From: Clostridium sp. CAG:508
GTDB taxonomy: Bacteria > Bacillota > Clostridia > TANB77 > CAG-508
NCBI GenBank assembly: GCA_000435755.1
Contig: FR889083.1
Coordinates: 1-19,774 of the forward strand
Length of the DNA: 19,774 nucleotides
Reading direction: 5' to 3'
Shown here: positions 1-7,940 of the stretch, one piece after another
Position numbering within the stretch: position 1 is the first letter of the stretch
Layout: every line of letters starts with the position of its first letter
Made by a program: the position numbers and the translations under genes
The notes under the pieces: model-generated
What the model was told of the DNA's origin: nothing
Databases searched by the model: none
The model's input: the letters and a program-made list of their open reading frames with translations, nothing else

Positions 1-420
1 TTAGTAGTAACTATTGTGGTCTTACTAATACTTGCAGGAGTAAGCTTAAATGCAATATTTAGTGAAAATGGACTAATAAACAGAGCAAAAGATGCTCAAA
101 ATAAAATGGACCAAGCAACACAAAATGACTTAGCACAATTAGATGAATTAGACAGTTGGCTAGAAAATCAAGTGAATGGAGTAGAAAAAGGGGCAAAAAT
201 AATAAGCTTCACAATTAATAGTACCACATATCAAGCAGAAGAGGGAATGACATGGAGACAATGGATTGAATCAAAATATAATACTATTGGAACAATAACA
301 ATAGGTGAAAGTAGAATAAGTAATGGAGGAGATATTTTAGGTTATAATACAAAACAAGGACCACAAACAGTCAAACCAGATGAAGTAATAAATACAAAAT
401 ATTCTTATCAATTTACGTAA
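1..420 (+). CDS. Type IV pilin-like protein, 3' part (5' end outside window)
   Basis: The frame is open from the first base, so the start lies upstream. The first residues (LVVTIVVLLILAGVSL) are the hydrophobic helix that follows a class III prepilin cleavage site, and the next stretch (FSENGLINRAKDA) is typical of clostridial pilin/pseudopilin-like proteins. The remainder is a short soluble domain of about 110 residues ending in TAA at 418-420. Pilins of this kind are cleaved by PilD-type peptidases and assembled into surface fibres or secretion pseudopili. No assembly genes are visible in the window, so the exact role is open. A GTG at 16 could be mistaken for a start, but it lies inside the transmembrane helix. 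Confidence 0.75.
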   Translation, partial: LVVTIVVLLILAGVSLNAIFSENGLINRAKDAQNKMDQATQNDLAQLDELDSWLENQVNGVEKGAKIISFTINSTTYQAEEGMTWRQWIESKYNTIGTITIGESRISNGGDILGYNTKQGPQTVKPDEVINTKYSYQFT

Positions 421-459
421 AATTTAAATTAAAGAAGTTTAAAACTGTATAAAAATTTG

Positions 460-488
460 TTGAAATTTGTCTGATTACGGTATATAAT
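460..488 (+). promoter_or_regulatory. Sigma-A promoter for the acyltransferase-fold gene
   Basis: TTGAAA at 460-465, a 17-bp spacer, and TATAAT at 483-488. The start codon follows about 26 bp later with a GGGAGG Shine-Dalgarno at 502-507. The gene is therefore a separate unit from the pilin-like gene upstream. Confidence 0.75.
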
Positions 489-514
489 AATAAACGAAAA
501 TAGGGAGGACATTT

Positions 515-1366
515 ATGTTTGGATACAGATCAGACGGAAGAAAGTTAAGGGATATTTCGCCATTTTTTAAGATTATTCCGCAAGTAATGAGGACAAGGAG
601 TGACTCACAGGTTTATTATACTTATGATATGCCTATAAAAGAAATTGATAATTATATTGATAAAAAAGCTGAAGAAAACATTAAAATTTCATACATGGAC
701 ATAGTATATTCAGCATTAGTAAGGCTTATGGCACAAAGACCAAGGCTTAATAGATTTGTTATGAATGGAAGAACTTTTGCTAGAAATGAAATATTTATTT
801 CACTAGCCATAAAAAAGAGTTTAATTGACGATGGAATAGAAACCACAATAAAATTACCATTTACCGGTAAAGAAAATATTTTTGAAATAAAAGAAAAACT
901 AGGGAATGTTATTAATGAAAATAAAAGTGTTAAGAAAAATAACGAAACAGACATATTAGCTACAACATTGTCAATAATACCAAATTTTCTTTTAAAGTTT
1001 GCTATAAATACTATAATGTTTTTAGATAAACATGGAATGTTACCTAAAGCTGTAATAAAAGCAAGCCCATTCCATACAAGTGCATTTTTAACAAATGTTG
1101 CATCACTTGGAATTGATGCAATATATCACCATTTATATGACTTTGGAACTACAGGAATATTTTTAGCAATGGGGAAAAAGAAAAAAAGCTACATATATGA
1201 TGATGATACTTTTAAAGAGGAAAAATGTATATCACTTGCCTTTGTGTGTGATGAAAGAATTTGTGACGGATACTATTTTGCAAACTCTGTAAAGTTATTT
1301 AACAAATACCTAAAAAAGCCAGAGCTATTAGAAGAAAACATAGAAAAAGTGGAAGACTGTAAATAA
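515..1366 (+). CDS. Stand-alone 2-oxoacid dehydrogenase E2/CAT-fold acyltransferase-like protein
   Basis: A 283-residue protein resembling only the catalytic domain of dihydrolipoyl acyltransferases (E2) and chloramphenicol acetyltransferase. There is no lipoyl or E1/E3-binding domain. Supporting parts: an RPRLNRFV segment near residues 75-82, the SPFHTSAFLTNVASLGID region (184-201) followed by a TTGIFLAMGK strand (212-221), and the C-terminal active-site region CDERICDG (245-252) followed by a helix. In functional E2 and CAT proteins the motif is HxxxDG. Here the catalytic His position is Glu247, while Asp251-Gly252 are kept. The ATG has a strong GGGAGG site 7 nt upstream. No E1 or E3 genes are nearby. 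It may be an inactive or repurposed trimeric acyltransferase fold; the substrate is unknown. Confidence 0.75.
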   Translation: MFGYRSDGRKLRDISPFFKIIPQVMRTRSDSQVYYTYDMPIKEIDNYIDKKAEENIKISYMDIVYSALVRLMAQRPRLNRFVMNGRTFARNEIFISLAIKKSLIDDGIETTIKLPFTGKENIFEIKEKLGNVINENKSVKKNNETDILATTLSIIPNFLLKFAINTIMFLDKHGMLPKAVIKASPFHTSAFLTNVASLGIDAIYHHLYDFGTTGIFLAMGKKKKSYIYDDDTFKEEKCISLAFVCDERICDGYYFANSVKLFNKYLKKPELLEENIEKVEDCK

Positions 1367-1380
1367 AATTATAGAAAAAA

Positions 1381-1413
1381 ATGTAAATACAAAAAAAGTA
1401 TTTACATTTTTTT
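1381..1413 (+). terminator. Rho-independent terminator after the acyltransferase-like gene
   Basis: A 10-bp stem (1381-1390 with 1398-1407), an A7 loop and a T-run to 1413. The stem is AT-rich, but the T-run is clear and it sits 15 nt after the stop codon. Confidence 0.75.
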
Positions 1414-1470
1414 CATAAACCGAGTACAAGCATCATATAATTAACTAACTTAAAACAAAGGAGGATAATT

Positions 1471-4146
1471 ATGTGGTACACATTGTCTACAAAAGAAGTA
1501 GAAAAACAAATGCAAACTAATATTGAGTTTGGCTTAAATGAAAAGCAAGTAGAGGACAAGCAAAACAAGTTTGGACTGAATAAGCTAGAAGAAAAGAAGA
1601 GAGAGAGTATAGTTATAAAATTCATAAAACAATTTAATGATTTTATGATAATTATATTAATAATTGCCTCGATTATTTCAGCAGTGGTAGCAAGACTAGA
1701 AGGAAGCAATGATTATTTTGATTCCATTATAATAATAGCAATTGTAGTATTCAATGCTATTATGGGACTAGTACAAGAAGCAAAAGCAGAAAAATCATTA
1801 GAGGCACTTAAGAAAATGACGGCTCCAACTTGTAGAGTAAAAAGAAATGGCAAAATATCTACAATAAAAAGTGAGCAAATAGTTCCGGGAGATATTGTAC
1901 TATTAGAAGCGGGAAATTATGTACCAGCAGATTGCAGATTGATTTCAAGTTCTAACTTAAAAATAGAGGAGTCTAGTCTAACAGGTGAAACTGTACCAGT
2001 TTTAAAAGAAGCTAACAGCATATTAAAAGAAAAAACCGCTTTAGGAGACATGGTAAATATGGCATTTTCAACTACAATAGTAGTTAATGGACATGGAGAA
2101 GCAATTGTAACAGATATAGGTATGAATACAAAAGTAGGTAAAATCGCAAAAATGATTATTACAAATGAAGCTCCTGAAACACCAATTCAAAAGAAATTGG
2201 AAGAAGTAGGAAAGTCATTAGGAATTGCATGTTTAGGAATTTGCCTATTGATATTTGTAATTGGACTTTTAAAGAAAATTGAGCCAATAGAAATGTTTAT
2301 GACCTCAGTAGGCTTAGCAGTAGCAGCAATACCAGAAGGACTACCTGCAATAGTAACAATTATGCTATCAATTGGTGTAACAAAAATGGCAAAGAAAAAT
2401 AGTATAATTAGAAAACTACCAGCAGTTGAAACATTAGGTAGCAGTAGTGTTATATGTTCAGACAAAACAGGAACTTTAACACAAAATAAAATGCAAGTTA
2501 CTAAAATAGCAAATATGAATGGAGAAACTAATGATAAAGAGTACATAAAATGGCTAATGGGAATGGCTACAATGTGTACAGATGTAGAAATATCAAAAGA
2601 AAATGGAAAAATGGAACTAACAGGGGAACCTACTGAAAAAGCAATTGTCAGCAAAGCTTTAGATGAGGGCCAAAACAAAAATGAGTTATATAATGTAATG
2701 AAACGAGTAAAAGATATTCCATTTGATTCAAGTAGAAAAATGATGACAACAATTCATAAAATGCCAAATGGATATAGAGTTATAACAAAAGGTGCACCAG
2801 ATGTATTGCTAAAAAGATGTAACAAAGTATATGATAATGGAAATGTAACTACATTAGATTATTCAAAAACTAAACTGATAGAAAATCAAAATAACAAAAT
2901 GGCAGACGAGGCTTTAAGAGTATTAGCAATAGCATATTTAGATATACCAAATTTACCAAGTAAAATAGACACAGAAACAGTAGAAAAAAACCTAATCTTT
3001 ATTGGCCTAATTGGAATGATAGATCCACCAAGAGAAGGTGTGAAAGAGGCTGTTGCAACTTGTAAAAAGGCAGGAATAAAAACTGTAATGATTACAGGAG
3101 ATCATATAATAACAGCAAAAGCAATTGCAAAAGATTTAGGAATATTAAGAGGCAGTGACTTAGCAGTTACAGGTGAAGAACTAGATAAAATACCGCAAAG
3201 CATATTACAAAAAAACATTATGAACTATTCTGTTTTTGCAAGAGTAACACCAGAACACAAAGTCAGAATAGTTAAAGCATATCAGTCAACAGGTGCGGTG
3301 GTAGCAATGACAGGAGATGGTGTTAATGATGCACCAGCCTTGAAAAATGCCGATATTGGAATTGCAATGGGAAAAAACGGTACAGATGTTGCTAAAAATG
3401 CAGCAGATATGGTTTTAACAGATGATAATTTTGTTACAATTGTTGAAGCTGTTAAACAAGGAAGAAATATATTTGATAATATAAAAAAGGCAGTACATTT
3501 TTTAATAGCAACAAATATTGGAGAAATTGTAACAATATTTTTAGGTTTGGTATTAGGCTTAAAATCTCCACTCTTAGCTATTCAACTTTTATGGATAAAT
3601 CTAGTAACTGACTCACTTCCAGCAATTGCATTAGGATTAGAAAAGCCAGAAGCGGATATTATGGATAAAAAACCAAGAGACAGTAAAAAAGGAATTTTTG
3701 CAGATGGACTATGGCAAAGAATAATTACAGAAGGAACAATGTTAGGAATTTTAACTTTGGTGGCATTTAGTGTAGGAAATTATTTGTATGACATAGAAGT
3801 AGGAAGAACAATGGCATTCGTATGTTTAGGCTTATTAGAACTAGTACATAGCTTTAATATAAAAAGTGAAGAAACAATATTCAAAGTGGGATTATTTGAA
3901 AACAAATACTTGTTGGGAGCATTTATTTTAGGAGCTTTATTACAAATTGTAGTGGTTGTAATTCCATCTGTAGCAGAAGTATTCAAACTTGTACCATTAA
4001 CACAAGTACAGTGGATGTATACTTTTGGAATATCAATATTACCACTAGTAATAATGGAAATACAAAAGGCATTTAATAAAATTGAACCAAGCACAATGCA
4101 AATTAAATATTCTATGCAAAATAGTATTGCACAAAAAAATAAATAA
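1471..4146 (+). CDS. P-type Ca2+-transporting ATPase (P2A, SERCA/YloB-like)
   Basis: An 891-residue cation pump of the usual length for bacterial Ca2+ ATPases. In order: N-terminal cation_ATPase_N region (1-45), M1-M2 (about 57-105), actuator TGE (171-173), M3-M4 with PEGLP (288-292), phosphorylation motif DKTGTLT (Asp331), nucleotide-binding KGAP (440-443), hinge TGDGVND (614-620), then M5-M10. Calcium-ligand positions of SERCA appear conserved: Glu289 in M4; Asn682 and Glu685 in M5; Asn710, Thr713 and Asp714 in M6; and Glu790 in M8. It should export Ca2+ from the cytoplasm using ATP. The start has an AAAGGAGG site at 1457-1464. TATAAT at 1436-1441 with a weak TTCATA -35 (18-bp spacer) is the likely promoter. 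The small membrane protein 39 nt downstream is probably cotranscribed. Confidence 0.93.
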   Translation: MWYTLSTKEVEKQMQTNIEFGLNEKQVEDKQNKFGLNKLEEKKRESIVIKFIKQFNDFMIIILIIASIISAVVARLEGSNDYFDSIIIIAIVVFNAIMGLVQEAKAEKSLEALKKMTAPTCRVKRNGKISTIKSEQIVPGDIVLLEAGNYVPADCRLISSSNLKIEESSLTGETVPVLKEANSILKEKTALGDMVNMAFSTTIVVNGHGEAIVTDIGMNTKVGKIAKMIITNEAPETPIQKKLEEVGKSLGIACLGICLLIFVIGLLKKIEPIEMFMTSVGLAVAAIPEGLPAIVTIMLSIGVTKMAKKNSIIRKLPAVETLGSSSVICSDKTGTLTQNKMQVTKIANMNGETNDKEYIKWLMGMATMCTDVEISKENGKMELTGEPTEKAIVSKALDEGQNKNELYNVMKRVKDIPFDSSRKMMTTIHKMPNGYRVITKGAPDVLLKRCNKVYDNGNVTTLDYSKTKLIENQNNKMADEALRVLAIAYLDIPNLPSKIDTETVEKNLIFIGLIGMIDPPREGVKEAVATCKKAGIKTVMITGDHIITAKAIAKDLGILRGSDLAVTGEELDKIPQSILQKNIMNYSVFARVTPEHKVRIVKAYQSTGAVVAMTGDGVNDAPALKNADIGIAMGKNGTDVAKNAADMVLTDDNFVTIVEAVKQGRNIFDNIKKAVHFLIATNIGEIVTIFLGLVLGLKSPLLAIQLLWINLVTDSLPAIALGLEKPEADIMDKKPRDSKKGIFADGLWQRIITEGTMLGILTLVAFSVGNYLYDIEVGRTMAFVCLGLLELVHSFNIKSEETIFKVGLFENKYLLGAFILGALLQIVVVVIPSVAEVFKLVPLTQVQWMYTFGISILPLVIMEIQKAFNKIEPSTMQIKYSMQNSIAQKNK

Positions 4147-4185
4147 TGATACAATTAAGGAAACTTAAGAAAAAGGAAGAGTGAA

Positions 4186-4533
4186 ATGGAAGCATTAACA
4201 ATAATTTACTTACTAGTGTTTTTAGTATTTGCTTTGGTTGGGTCAGCTATCTTGCAAATTAGAATGGCTGGAATAAAAATTAAAGACTTTTGGGGTTTTA
4301 TACAAGCAAACCAAATGCTAGATAAGTTATATAGATTTTCAAAAAGATATAAACTTATGAGTCCACAAGAACAGATAATATTTTTGGCAGAAGCAGAAAA
4401 AGTTTTTGATGCATATGATAAAATTCCTTCAATTGTATGGGAAGATGAATATAGAAAATATTCAGAAGTGTTACAAGCATATCAAAATGTTAGAGTAACC
4501 AGATGGAGTGATGAAAATTTAATAAAAAAATAA
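4186..4533 (+). CDS. Small single-pass membrane protein, unknown function
   Basis: 115 residues with one N-terminal hydrophobic segment (about 5-24) followed by a charged, mostly helical cytoplasmic-looking domain rich in Lys, Glu, Tyr and Gln. I do not recognise the family. It follows the Ca2+-type ATPase after a 39-nt gap, has an AAGGAAG Shine-Dalgarno (4173-4179), and shares that gene's terminator, so it is probably in the same operon. A role as an accessory subunit is only a guess from position. Confidence 0.7.
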   Translation: MEALTIIYLLVFLVFALVGSAILQIRMAGIKIKDFWGFIQANQMLDKLYRFSKRYKLMSPQEQIIFLAEAEKVFDAYDKIPSIVWEDEYRKYSEVLQAYQNVRVTRWSDENLIKK

Positions 4534-4564
4534 TGGAGTTTCAATTTAGAAACTCTATTTTTTT
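4534..4564 (+). terminator. Rho-independent terminator of the ATPase operon
   Basis: Stem GAGTTTC (4536-4542) with GAAACTC (4549-4555), extended by two weaker pairs, a 6-nt loop and a T-run at 4558-4563. It directly follows the stop codon. Confidence 0.8.
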
Positions 4565-4644
4565 GCTAGAAATAGTAAATAATATAGAAAAATAAACATA
4601 TAATAAATATAGGATATTTCGTATATAAAGAAAGAAGGGAGAAT

Positions 4645-5781
4645 ATGAAAACACTATATTTTGACCATGCTGCAACAACACCAGTAAGTGAGCAAGTGTT
4701 AGCTGAAATGCTACCATATTTTGAACATCAATATGGCAATGCTTCTGCAATGTACGCATTAGGTAGACAATCTAAAAGAGCCATTGAACAAGCAAGAAAA
4801 AGAGTAGCAAATGCCATAAACGCTAAGCAAAGTGAAATTTATTTTACTTCTTGTGGAAGCGAAAGTGATAATTTAGCAATAAAGGGTATAGCAAATGCTA
4901 ATAGGAATAGAGGAAACCATATAATTACGAGTAAAATAGAACATCATGCGGTATTAAATACTTGTAAAACTCTTGAAAAACAAGGATTTGAAGTAACATA
5001 TTTAAATGTGGATGAAAATGGTTTTATAGATATTAATCAACTAATAAATTCAATAAGATCAACAACAATTTTAATATCAATAATGTTTGCAAATAATGAA
5101 ATAGGTACTATAGAACCAATACAAGAAATAGGAAAAATTGCTAGAGCTAATAATATTATATTCCACACAGATGCGGTTCAAGCAATAGGCAATGTAAGGA
5201 TAGATGTAAATAAATTAAATATAGACAGCTTATCAATGTCAGGACATAAATTTTATGCACCAAAAGGAATAGGAGCTTTGTATGTACGAGAAGGAGTAAA
5301 GTTTGAAAAAATACAAGACGGTGGACATCAAGAGAAGGATAAACGTGCAGGAACAGAGAATGTTGCTGAAATTGTGGGGTTAGGAAAGGCAATTGAAGAT
5401 GTATATGCTAATTATGAAAGATATAATGAGCACTTACAAAATTTAAGAGATTTTTATATAGCTCAAATAGAGCAGAAAATACCAACTGCAAAGTTAAATG
5501 GAGATAGAAGAAGTAGGTTACCAGGAAATGCAAATTTTTCATTTTCAAATATAAATGCACAAAAATTACTATTGGAATTAGATGAAAAAGGAATATGTGC
5601 TTCAGCAGGTTCAGCTTGTAGTACTGGAAATCCGGAACCTTCACATGTATTAGTTGCAATAGGTTTAGACAGAAATTTATCGGAGGGAACTCTAAGAACT
5701 ACTTTTGGAAAAGACAACACAAAACAAGATGTAGAATTCTTAGTGGATAGTCTAACAGATATTATTCAAAAAAAATACTAG
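4645..5781 (+). CDS. nifS: Cysteine desulfurase, NifS/IscS family
   Basis: A 378-residue PLP enzyme that converts cysteine to alanine and passes sulfur as a persulfide to Fe-S cluster or thiolation pathways. Signatures in order: YFDHAATTP (5-13), the PLP-stacking His in EHHAV (99-103), NNEIGT (150-155), HTDAVQ with the PLP-binding Asp176, SGHKF with the Schiff-base Lys202, RAGTEN (234-239), and the mobile loop GSACSTG with catalytic Cys325. The short loop around Cys325 fits class I (NifS/IscS) enzymes. No nifU/iscU scaffold or thiI follows; the gene stands alone between terminators. The ATG is preceded by GAAGGGAG (4634-4641). TATAAT at 4599-4604 is a possible -10, but no good -35 is visible. 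Confidence 0.93.
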   Translation: MKTLYFDHAATTPVSEQVLAEMLPYFEHQYGNASAMYALGRQSKRAIEQARKRVANAINAKQSEIYFTSCGSESDNLAIKGIANANRNRGNHIITSKIEHHAVLNTCKTLEKQGFEVTYLNVDENGFIDINQLINSIRSTTILISIMFANNEIGTIEPIQEIGKIARANNIIFHTDAVQAIGNVRIDVNKLNIDSLSMSGHKFYAPKGIGALYVREGVKFEKIQDGGHQEKDKRAGTENVAEIVGLGKAIEDVYANYERYNEHLQNLRDFYIAQIEQKIPTAKLNGDRRSRLPGNANFSFSNINAQKLLLELDEKGICASAGSACSTGNPEPSHVLVAIGLDRNLSEGTLRTTFGKDNTKQDVEFLVDSLTDIIQKKY

Positions 5782-5799
5782 CTTTTGCTAGTATTTTTT
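5771..5799. terminator. Bidirectional terminator between nifS and the XRE regulator
   Basis: A 12-bp stem (5771-5782 with 5787-5798) and TTTT loop. It has a T-run on the plus side and an A8 run (5768-5775) that gives a U-run on the minus side. It overlaps the nifS stop codon and serves the convergent genes. Confidence 0.85.
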
Positions 5800-5839
5800 G
5801 GTATAATTAAATTAAACTTATTAGTAAAGCTTAATGATA

Positions 5840-6055
5840 TTATTTTTCTTTGGAATCTGGTATATATTCTAATAAATCAGAAATCTCACAATTAAACGCT
5901 TTGCAAATGTTATTTAATTGTTTGATATCAACTCTTTTAGTCTCTTCATAATACATTTTTGAAATTGTAGCTGGTCTAATATGAGTTGCATCTGCTAAAG
6001 ATTTCTGTGTCATTTTATGTTTTCCAAGTAAATCAGATAATTTTATTTTGATCAT
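5840..6055 (-). CDS. Small XRE/Cro-type HTH transcriptional regulator
   Basis: 71 residues that are almost entirely one Cro/C1-type helix-turn-helix domain: the segment MTQKSLADATHIRPATISKM holds helices 2-3, followed by RVDIKQLNNICKAFNC and SDLLEYIP. This matches the short stand-alone YozG-like class of XRE proteins, which bind operators as dimers. I chose the ATG at 6055 because the only good Shine-Dalgarno (AGAAAGG) ends directly before an alternative TTG at 6067, too close to serve that start. It is divergent from the 77-residue gene at 6222; the intergenic region holds GACAAA-type inverted repeats that could be its operator. Confidence 0.85.
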   Translation of the reverse strand: MIKIKLSDLLGKHKMTQKSLADATHIRPATISKMYYEETKRVDIKQLNNICKAFNCEISDLLEYIPDSKEK

Positions 6056-6221
6056 GAAATAATACAACCTTTCTATAATATTTTATGACAAATTTAGTCA
6101 TATTTTGTCGAGTACTTGTATTTTACCACGAGATGTATTAAAATTACATATTATAAAATAAACATGACGACAAAAGTAATTTAAACACACACAGAAGTAA
6201 TCAAAAGAAAGAGGTGCATTT
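6056..6221. promoter_or_regulatory. Divergent intergenic region with inverted repeats (candidate XRE operator)
   Basis: Overlapping inverted repeats: ATGAC (6085-6089) with GTCAT (6097-6101), and GACAAA (6087-6092) with TTTGTC (6104-6109). The octamer TTTTGTCG at 6103-6110 recurs inverted as CGACAAAA at 6168-6175. A possible minus-strand promoter is TCGACA (6106-6111) with CATAAA (6082-6087) at an 18-bp spacing, so the repeats would overlap it, as expected for autoregulation. No convincing plus-strand -35/-10 pair is seen. Confidence 0.4.
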
Positions 6222-6455
6222 ATGAAGCTGAAAAATAATTCTATAGAAAACGAGCAACTCGCTAATAACAGAGGATGGAAAGAAAAAAACGAAAAATATT
6301 TAACTAATTTGCAAAAATTTTTAGATGCAACTGATAGCATAAAAGATAAAGAATTACAAAGACACATTATCGGACGAATGCTTAAATGTGATTTGGTTTT
6401 AACGGAAATTGCAGAAAGTGAAATTCAAAAAGCAAAAGAAAATAAACAAGTATAA
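6222..6455 (+). CDS. 77-residue helical protein, unknown function
   Basis: A short, charged, cytoplasmic protein predicted to be mostly helical, without cysteines except one (Cys56) and without membrane segments. I do not recognise it. The ATG follows GAGGTG (6211-6216). It is divergent from the XRE regulator and shares its control region, so it may be the regulator's target or functional partner. Confidence 0.65.
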   Translation: MKLKNNSIENEQLANNRGWKEKNEKYLTNLQKFLDATDSIKDKELQRHIIGRMLKCDLVLTEIAESEIQKAKENKQV

Positions 6456-6484
6456 TTTTTTGTTAAAAATACATACTAATACAA

Positions 6485-6847
6485 ATGAAAAGATTAAACA
6501 ACAATTTTAAAAAAATATTTATAGGATTTATGGCAGGTGTTATTAGTGGTTTATTTACAGCAGGAGGCGGATTAATACTAGTTCCTGCATTTATGTATAT
6601 GTTAAAAATGAAACCGAAAAAGGCAAGAGCAACTTCTATTTTTTGCATATTGCCAATGGTAATTACAACAGCCTTTTTTTATTCAAAAAACAATTTGATT
6701 AATTGGAATACAGGTATATTATGTGCAATAGGTGGAATAATTGGCGGATTTACAGGTGCAAAATTATTAAATAAAATACCAGATAAATATTTAAAACTTG
6801 CATTTGCCATATTTTTAATATATGCAGGATGGAATATGTTGTTTTAA
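6485..6847 (+). CDS. TauE/SafE-family permease, N-terminal half-size protein
   Basis: 120 residues with about four hydrophobic segments. The repeat hallmark of TauE/SafE (formerly DUF81) permeases, GLFTAGGGLILVPAF, lies at 22-36, with RATS at 47-50 and a second glycine-rich helix GGIIGGFTGAKLL at 81-93. The family normally has two such halves in one polypeptide of about 250 residues and is thought to export sulfite, sulfoacetate or other anions. Here the halves are separate: the second begins 18 nt downstream. No Shine-Dalgarno is visible before this ATG and no other in-frame start exists between it and the upstream stop, so translation may depend on coupling to the gene ending at 6455. Confidence 0.8.
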   Translation: MKRLNNNFKKIFIGFMAGVISGLFTAGGGLILVPAFMYMLKMKPKKARATSIFCILPMVITTAFFYSKNNLINWNTGILCAIGGIIGGFTGAKLLNKIPDKYLKLAFAIFLIYAGWNMLF

Positions 6848-6865
6848 ATTGAGGATGTATAAAAA

Positions 6866-7256
6866 ATGTTTGAAATACTAATAGGTTTTATTTCAGGAAT
6901 TGTTAGCCGGAATGGGAATGGGAGGAGGAACAATATTGATTCTTCTCCTTTCTATCTTTATGAACCTAGACCAACATGTGGCTCAAGCAACAAATTTAAT
7001 ATTTTTTATTCCAACAGCAATAACATCAGTCATTATAGGAATAAAAAACAAAAATATAAATGTAAAAGAAGCTTGGCTAATAGTAGTCTCAGGGATAGTT
7101 GGAGCAATAATAAGTGCTAATATAAGCAGTAATTTAAATGTAAAAATATTAAGAAAAATGTTTGGAGCGTTTTTACTGATAATTGCAATATATGAAATAT
7201 ATTCTTGGTTCAATATGTATATAAAAAACAAAAAAGGACATAATAAAACTAGATAG
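6866..7256 (+). pseudogene. TauE/SafE-family permease, C-terminal half, interrupted by a +1 frameshift
   Basis: The ATG at 6866 has a GAGGATG Shine-Dalgarno (6851-6857) and encodes MFEILIGFISGI. The family motif then continues in the +1 frame as LAGMGMGGGTILI, through further hydrophobic helices to a TAG at 7254-7256. One extra base near 6901-6905 explains the break. Restored, the protein would have 130 residues and pair with the preceding half to form a full two-repeat permease. It could be a real mutation, a sequence error, or a downstream re-initiation product from TTG 6900 or ATG 6912. The intact remainder of the second frame argues against long-standing decay. Confidence 0.7.
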
Positions 7257-7283
7257 TAATATTTATTGAAAGGATGAAGATAA

Positions 7284-7424
7284 ATGAAGTTTGTAAAAGG
7301 TATGTTAATAGGCGGAATAGTAACTGCAGGTGTTGCAATGATGTATTCAGAAGCTATGGGCGATAACAAAAGAAAAATGATAAGAAAGGGTAAAAAATTA
7401 GCAAGAAAGATGGGAATATTGTAA
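7284..7424 (+). CDS. 46-residue membrane-associated small protein, unknown function
   Basis: The frame starts MKFVKGMLIGGIVTAGVAMM, a glycine-rich hydrophobic helix, and then switches to a strongly basic tail with repeated K/R and ending KKLARKMGIL. This is the layout of YtxH-like or similar small membrane-anchored proteins, but I cannot assign a family. The ATG has a GAAAGGATG Shine-Dalgarno (7268-7276). It lies 27 nt after the permease half and ends 7 nt before a long hairpin, so it is probably the last gene of that unit. Confidence 0.65.
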   Translation: MKFVKGMLIGGIVTAGVAMMYSEAMGDNKRKMIRKGKKLARKMGIL

Positions 7425-7431
7425 AATTCAA

Positions 7432-7467
7432 AATTAAGGAGCTTAGGAAATGCTAAGCTCCTTAATT
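7432..7467. terminator. Strong hairpin between convergent genes
   Basis: A perfect 15-bp stem (7432-7446 with 7453-7467) around a 6-nt loop. It lies between the plus-strand 46-residue gene and the minus-strand Cys-rich gene. The sequence after the stem is T-rich on the minus strand (two short T-runs) but poor in T on the plus strand, so termination is probably better for the Cys-rich gene. Confidence 0.7.
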
Positions 7468-7471
7468 ATTG

Positions 7472-7912
7472 TTATCTACAAGGTTTATTACAAGGTGGTT
7501 CACATGGTCTTTCACATGGTTTTTCTTGGCATGGTGGACATTTCAATTCAACACCTTTTAAGCATTTTCCTTCATGTTTACATGAAGTACATACTTTACA
7601 ATGTTTTACTCTGTCAACCCATACTTCGATTTCATATACACGGTTAGCACATAGAGGTCCAAAAACGAATTCTCCATTTTTATCTGTAAAAGTATGAGAA
7701 ACTGGTCTTCTTTCATCCATACCATGTTCACAAACAACCTCAACTAACTTAACAACAGCGTCACAAACAGGCTCTTGGTAACAATCTTTAATAATTCCAT
7801 AAATAACAGTTCTGTTATCTTCTGGTAAATTGATTTCTAAGTCATATTGTTTTCCTGTAGCCATAACACCATCTACATTTAAAACTGGGCATACATTCTT
7901 ATCAAATTCCAT
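7472..7912 (-). CDS. Cys-rich protein with carboxypeptidase-regulatory-like domain (coat-like)
   Basis: 146 residues with 15 cysteines. The centre (about 31-105) reads like a CarboxypepD_reg/transthyretin-like beta-sandwich: VIYGIIKDCYQEPVCDAVV, then TFTDKNGEFVFGPL and YEIEVWVD. The last 40 residues are Cys/Pro-rich with repeated xPC units (KPC, RPC, PPC, KPC). No signal peptide or membrane segment is visible. Such cytosolically made, Cys-rich proteins are typical of spore coat or exosporium layers, where they cross-link. The upstream sequence fits a sigma-K promoter, which supports this, but the coat role is an inference. I chose the ATG at 7912; the ATG at 7924 has the GAAAGG site almost touching it. 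Confidence 0.75.
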   Translation of the reverse strand: MEFDKNVCPVLNVDGVMATGKQYDLEINLPEDNRTVIYGIIKDCYQEPVCDAVVKLVEVVCEHGMDERRPVSHTFTDKNGEFVFGPLCANRVYEIEVWVDRVKHCKVCTSCKHEGKCLKGVELKCPPCQEKPCERPCEPPCNKPCR

Positions 7913-7940
7913 AATTATATTCATTCCTTTCTTTTTTATA

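Noticed and set aside
6866..7120. A separate 84-residue protein in the first frame of the second permease half
   Set aside because: After about 12 residues the sequence becomes Asn/Arg/Ser-rich and non-membrane, while the +1 frame keeps the TauE motif, so the rest is out-of-frame reading.
5840..7424. Prophage or mobile element around the XRE regulator
   Set aside because: No integrase, transposase, att-like repeats or phage structural genes are present, and flanking genes are housekeeping.
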